Origin: Utricularia gibba
Lineage: Eukaryota > Streptophyta > Magnoliopsida > Lamiales > Lentibulariaceae
Length of the DNA stretch: 64,000 nucleotides
Assembly (NCBI GenBank): GCA_002189035.1
Contig: NEEC01000018.1
Span: 558,001-622,000, forward strand
Direction of reading: 5' to 3'
Position numbers and translations under genes: made by a program. Shown in pieces: positions 58,845 through 64,000 of the stretch (its first letter is position 1; each line of letters opens with the position of its first letter). Under the pieces are notes generated by a model that did no database searches, was not told where the DNA came from, and was given only the letters and a program-made list of their open reading frames with translations.

Positions 58845-60520
58845 TCACAGTAATAAAAAAAAATATACGGTAAATTCATGGGAATCTACATCCTGTTTTG
58901 AACAAAATCTTAGCACTACATTCCATTCAGTCAATGAAAAAGAATACTCAATACTCAACGATCTAAAAGAAATAGCCATATGGTCTAGGATAACTTCAAG
59001 TATTTCATACAAAAAAGTGGAAGCAAATTTGTAAGACAATTTGACGTACGCAGGAAATTTCATATCAAATAGAGTCATGAATGATGTGCTCTCAAACATA
59101 GAAGAAACTCTATCAACTATTCCTAGCTACAGCAAAATCTCATGATCAATATGACGATAGGTTGTTACCTTTGCACCTTTGAGCTCACCATAGCAATCAG
59201 CATTTAATTATTTTGTGAAGGTCAAGTATCTAGTATTCAACGTGTTTGTGTAGTGCTTGCAATATGGTATCCCCTTGCGAGTCATTTGCCTTTGAAATCT
59301 CTCATTTTCTTGTGCAAACTTTCCCACTTTCACGTACAAAGGCACCAATTTACATAAAAATTTCTTTCTTTTAATTGTACCTTCATTTTCCTTTTATGTG
59401 GTGCTCCCTAACGATTGCTCCCCTCCTTCCTACTTTGCAGGTTCAATTTCTTTAGGTGTAACATCCTCTTCTTCAGGGGCAGGTTCAGCTAGTGGTGTTC
59501 TCTACTTTTTCTTCCACTAGTGTTTCTCTCTTCTACATGTCCCTCTACCTTTTTTGGAGGCTAATATGCTCTAAATTGGTGTTTTTTTGAGGATTCTCCT
59601 TGAAAATCTTCAAGGGTTGCAACAATAGGCTGATCCCCTTCTTCTAGGGTTGGGAGCAATGGTAAGTGCAGCTTCGGCATCTCCAACACCTTTCTTTGGT
59701 TGCTTTGTTTGCGTTTTCTTCCGGCTTGATTTCTCCTTTGTGGCCTTTCTTGCACTTCTCATTGTAGGCGTTCTGTTTCTACCACTATAATTTTTTGCAG
59801 AAAGATCACAGAGTAAATGGGTAAAATGGGGAACAATGAAACTCTTCATCTAGGTCATTTCGAACACCAAGGGTTTTTACATCATTTCCTTTGGTTCAAC
59901 TTCCCACTCCCCTCAATGGCCTGATTTTTGTAACTCCTCAATGTTAATTCCTCTTGAGTTTTGTACTCATCAGTGCCTAGTAATACAAAATATGGCAAAA
60001 ATCCTATATTGCCTCCCATAAGCGCCCTTGTTTATAGTTTTGGACCCGACTTCTCGTGTGGCTATGTTTCTAGTGCATTCATTAGTTTTATCATATCCAT
60101 ATTTCTAGTGAATATGTTGTCAAAATTTTCATAAAAAATTTTTAACCGATGCCCATTTACCAAAAATTCTTTGTTGCCATCTCCATCATATATTTCTACA
60201 ACACTATTAGAAAAAATGTCCTTCACAACAAAAGGGTCTATCGATCTTGATTTTAGCTTTCTAGGATACAATTTCAATCTTCATTGGAACAATAAGACTT
60301 TCTATCCAGTCTCGAAAACTCTTATGGGGATATGTGCATCATGATAACTCTTTTGAGAGATTTGAATAGTTTTGAGCTCTCATATGCATCATTCCTCAAC
60401 TTCTTCAATTCTGAAACTTGAAGCTTTATGTGGTTCACACTAAGGTTCCTATCTAAGTTCAATCTCTTCATAGTCCAGTAGGCCTTGTGCTCAAGAGTTG
60501 TTTGTATCCTAAAAGGCTTC
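58845..60520 (-). pseudogene. Athila-like integrase end and downstream ORF (remnant B)
   Basis: The minus strand reads VYGKPFRIQTTLEHKAYWTM, LNLDRNLSVNHIKLQVSELK, LRNDAYESSKLFKS and, after shifts, KLYPRKLKSRSIDPFVV and FLVNGHRLKIFYENF, the C-terminal domain of Athila-type integrases (60520-60062). Beyond it a Lys/Arg-rich segment (59849-59561, KKTQTKQPKKG) and ISFRSLSIEYSFSLTEWNVV (59099-58845) resemble the ORF behind pol in Athila elements. All earlier domains are missing. Stops abound. It cannot be part of remnant A, since it lies on the wrong side of that element's RT. Confidence 0.7.
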
Positions 60521-60582
60521 CCATAAACAACAACAAAACATGATAATTTGGTATTATAAAATGCTAAGAAAATGTGTCATCA
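60519..60582 (-). repeat. LTR-like repeat R1, truncated copy C
   Basis: About 64 bases match the minus-strand start of R1 (TGATGACACATTTTCTTAGC) and join directly to Athila-like integrase at a shared GTTGTTTA-like patch. It looks like a deletion junction between an LTR end and integrase. Confidence 0.55.
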
Positions 60583-60599
60583 GACACTTTGAGGAGCAC

Positions 60600-62030
60600 G
60601 GATCTAGCTAATAGTACATGGCCATGCCAATCAATGAGCATAACAGTGCATGAGGATAAGTAAGATTCAATGTGTCCGGATAATTTTAAATGGGAATGCT
60701 CATTGTTGGGCTAAACAAGTGTCAATGTGGAAATGCCAAGCCCTTGGTGAAGTTGATCATGCCCATTCTTCGAATATTGGATGGGGACCTTATATCACTT
60801 CTTTAGCTATACATTAGGTATTAGGTGATAGTGTTATACCTCAGTTTAGGCCATATAGTAGTCGTCAGTAAGGATTGTGACTATTGTTGAGCATAAGGTA
60901 TGGAACATGTTTCTTAATCTATGTTGTTAGCATGAGAGCACTAACTAATGAAAGCGTAGATGGTTTTGGCATGATAATGATAAATTATCAGTGCATTCTA
61001 GGTGGTCTCAATGAATAGTAATTATTTTTTATATGAATCGCAATAGAGATCAAACCTCATTAGATTTTTCTAGTGAATCCATATACTTTGAAAGGTGTTT
61101 ATTCCTTGCTTTGATAGCCACTTCACGTTGGAATTGATTTTTACAAAGAATTATGCGTTCGCTCTTCCTAGGCATTTGATAGCCTCTTCCAAGAAAAACA
61201 ATAAAAGCGAATTTGTCCTACATATTGCATTTTAAGTTATCATACTAAAGTGATTTTGAAAGGTGTTTATTTGTTGCTTTTAGGCCTTTGAGGGTGGCTG
61301 TGGTGATTGTTGCTCATGACGGTCCCTAGTGTACATATGTGCACTACTTGTTACTTGCCATCAAGTTCTTCATTTTCAAGTATTGCAGTGATGTTATCTA
61401 TTGAGCATTCGTCCTTAGATTACTATCCATGATGCTATTCTATTGCATATTGTTTTTTCAAAAAATTTTAAATATAAAACACAATTAAACCATAATACGA
61501 GTGTTGATTTCAAATAGTTAAGTTTTATGAACGGTGTTTTATGCTAATTTTTTACAAATTGTCTTATGTTTGTAAAAAGAGTTATGAAATACTGAAACAC
61601 AAAATAAAATGTAAGTAATGAATCTTGATTAAGGGAAGCAATTTCTGGGAAAGCGATTATGTTTCCTTCTTTGTGTCAACTCACTTTCGTTTTCACTTGT
61701 TTTTTTTTAAATAACTTGTTATAGGATCAAGAAATCGTCTACTCTCTCTAACACTCTTTTAGAGCATCTCTAGGAATTTTCGAAAATGGTGACATGACAT
61801 TCCTAGTCTTTGAGATAACGAGTTTCCTTATTAAGTTTCCTTTACGTTTGAATTCATTTACGTAAATCATAATGTTAAAATAATATTAAAATAATGATTC
61901 CAAAATACATTTAATTCTAAACATCGAAATTGATAAATGAAATTACAAAATCATAAAATGAAATTACTCAACAATCTAGAAATCAATTAAAATTTGCTCA
62001 GATATGCTCGACCAAATCATTTTTTACACA
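60600..62030. other. No gene recognised
   Basis: AT-rich, short frames only. A GAAAGGTGTTTATTxxTTGCTTT motif occurs twice (about 61090 and 61258), suggesting an old duplication. Confidence 0.4.
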
Positions 62031-63065
62031 TTAGTGGATGCTGGTATCATGTGAATGTTCTATTTGACTTAAATAACTTTGCATATTGATCCTAGCATCC
62101 CTATAAATTTTCGGTGGTTCGACAGTCATAGATCTTTTATATTCATCCATAGTATTGTCTCCATGAATGACATTCGTAATATGATACATGCATATATAAT
62201 ATGTCCTAAATTTTTTCGATCCCAAGCTCTTCCATGAGACGTTAGTATTCCAAGCCGGCTTTGTAATCTCCCAAAAGTGCACTTTATGTCTTTTCTAGCA
62301 CTCTCCTTGAATTGAGCACAATGATGCACTTTTCTACCTTGTGGGAGTATAATAGATTTCACAAACACACCCATTCTAGATAAATGTCATCAGTCAAATA
62401 ATATCACATGCCGTAATTATTACCATTGACACTGAATCAAGCTCATGGTGCAACCCCATTATATAACTCATTTAGTAAATGAGAATGTCATAAAACATTG
62501 ATATCATTATTTGCGCCTAGCATTCCGAAAAAAATGTGTGCCATATTCATGTATTAGCATATGCCATCACTTCTAACATGAGTGATGGTTTACAATGGTC
62601 TCCACGCTTAAATTGAACTTGTCATGTCATTGGACAATTTTTCCACTCCCAATGCATGTAATCCAGACTTTCAAGCGTTTCAGGAAATCCCTAGCCTTGC
62701 CCCAAGCAAACAAACGCTCCCAAGTTTCCTACTATGGGTGATCATAAATACTATTCTGAAAAAAAAGAGCGAATGAAAGTAACAAAATGACAAATACACT
62801 TGATGGATGTTACCTCTCCAATTCGAATATATTCATCAATACTATCAACACTAGAAACATAAGATATCAAACGTACAGTAGCCGTGCACTTTTGTAAAGG
62901 GCTTAGGTTTAGGCGACTTGTGCAATCTATCTTATCCTGAAAGTAGGGATCTTGATAATAAATAGTCTCAACAATTCTTTCAAATAAAGAATATTTCATT
63001 CGAAATCTCCTACGTAATTGTTCATCTGTGTAAGTGGGATTATTGCAAAAATAATTAGTGACCAA
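62031..63065 (-). pseudogene. PIF/Harbinger-related transposase (Plant_tran type)
   Basis: On the minus strand the N-terminal block runs LRRRFRMKYSLFERIVETIY, DPYFQDKIDCT, LSPLQKCTATVRLISY and DEYIRIGE (63065-62800). Then come GFPETLESLDYMHWEWKNCP (the first catalytic Asp in LDYMHW) and FKRGDHCKPSLMLE. The C-terminal block is VFVKSIILPQGRKVHHCAQF, ESARKDIKCTFGRLQSRLGI and IIYACIILRMSF (62374-62130). The order matches the plant transposon protein family derived from Harbinger. An intron-like gap and several stops and shifts separate the blocks. No terminal repeats were seen. Confidence 0.82.
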
Positions 63066-63152
63066 CCTTTTATACCCTAATTCACAATTGTGCTCAACTT
63101 GTTGAAAGTAGGGATCTTGATAATAAATAGTCTTAACAATTCTTTCAACAAT
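62940..63152. repeat. 48-bp direct duplication
   Basis: GAAAGTAGGGATCTTGATAA and about 28 further bases occur at 62940-62988, inside the transposase coding part, and again at 63104-63152 with about one change. The second copy is followed by a short AACAATTCTTTC repeat. The sequence around ACCAACCTTTTATAC is duplicated too. Confidence 0.85.
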
Positions 63153-63159
63153 TCTTGCT

Positions 63160-64000
63160 CAACCTTTTATACATTAAGATGGAAGGATGCAGGGAAAGTG
63201 ACGGCTATCCAAAGATTGCAAGGTGATGGAAGGCTTGGGGTATTAGGTGATCCCTGCCTACATCAAGATCCACGCACTTAGCATTGCGATGTCACATGTG
63301 TTTGCCCTATGCTGTTTGCTTTGAATCACGTGTTTCAATGCTCTTCGACTTTTTACCTGTCCTCTTTTGCGTCTTCTCACCCAAACTCTTAGGAGCATTT
63401 CTGTCCTAAATTGGCAGGTGCTTTACTACTTATCCATCTCGTGGCAGCTTTTTCAAATGAATGCATTGCAATATTACCTTATTTTTAAGACAGTTTACGG
63501 ATGGCCCCTTTTATAGAATTCTTTTGTTTGGGTGGTGTTGGTATCCTTTTATAGAGGGTTCTAAACATCTTTCCATATGTTAGATACATTTGATATGAAA
63601 ATATAAAATTTGATATGAAGAGGATATTATCCATATTTTATTTTAGAGAAAATACTATCCATATATTAAAAATGATATTCTTTCATAGAAATCATTTATG
63701 CTTTATCTCATGGGCCATGGCTCTTCAAGGCCCCTATCAAAGTCTTCAAGGCCTCTTGGGTTTATTATAGATTTTAGGTGCTTTTCAGTCACCAAATATT
63801 GATGTCAAGCCCCTTCTTGGGCATTGTCATAGTTTTTGATAAACCTTTCTCTCCGGATTTATTCTGAGATCGCTCTAGGAATTTTATGTTTAAGTGTCCC
63901 CTTCATAGTCAATATCTTCAAAAACACTACGTACTCAGGTCTTTCATTCATAGGGAATGCCCAAGTCTTTTCATATCATTCCAAGCTTTATCGAGTCGGA
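63160..64000. other. No gene recognised
   Basis: No motif, repeat or RNA gene could be supported here. Confidence 0.4.

Overview
The window is nuclear DNA of a flowering plant. It is AT-rich, has GT-AG introns, and holds two recognisable host genes in a deep layer of decayed transposable elements. No species can be named from the sequence. The host genes are an IQ67-domain calmodulin-binding gene of the IQD family (5214-6773, +, four exons, about 398 residues, apparently intact) and an R2R3-MYB gene of the RAX/MYB36 type (48911-47917, -, three exons). The MYB gene lacks one base in exon 1 and so reads as a frameshifted allele, a pseudogene, or an assembly error. I found no tRNA, rRNA or CRISPR-type features.

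Left part (1-24.2 kb): coiled-coil and copia debris, then the IQD gene. Next is a complete nested structure. A copia element on the minus strand (7517-16550, flanked by GAGAG) carries a 4.25 kb hAT element inside its left LTR and an LTR-like insertion in its gag leader, and it has lost most of its reverse transcriptase. PIF/Harbinger remnants lie at 16.7-17.7 kb and 23.5-24.0 kb. At 19.6-20.8 kb two blocks of the same roughly 68-bp degenerate repeat face each other, forming a large foldback.

Centre (24.2-33.0 kb): a full-length Ty3/gypsy element of the Tat lineage, with 530/531-bp LTRs, a primer-binding site, gag, protease, RT, two RNase H domains and integrase. An antisense extra ORF with its own TATA box and a probable intron lies between pol and the 3' LTR. 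Stops and frameshifts show that the copy is dead.

Right part (33-64 kb): two copia bodies on the minus strand appear to share one LTR (36503-36795). This complex was later hit by a 1290-bp solo LTR, a Harbinger element with both of its genes, a GC-richer 1.1 kb segment and a hAT MITE with a perfect 8-bp duplication. After the MYB gene come two Athila-like gypsy remnants. The integrase of one is split by a second copy of the 1.2-1.3 kb solo-LTR family. A Harbinger transposase remnant of the Plant_tran type lies near the right end.

The host genes show no sign of working together; the rest of the window is a record of successive insertions. The best leads are the antisense gene of the Tat element, the shared-LTR copia tandem, the foldback array and the MYB lesion. 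I saw no convincing evidence of a wholly new kind of system.
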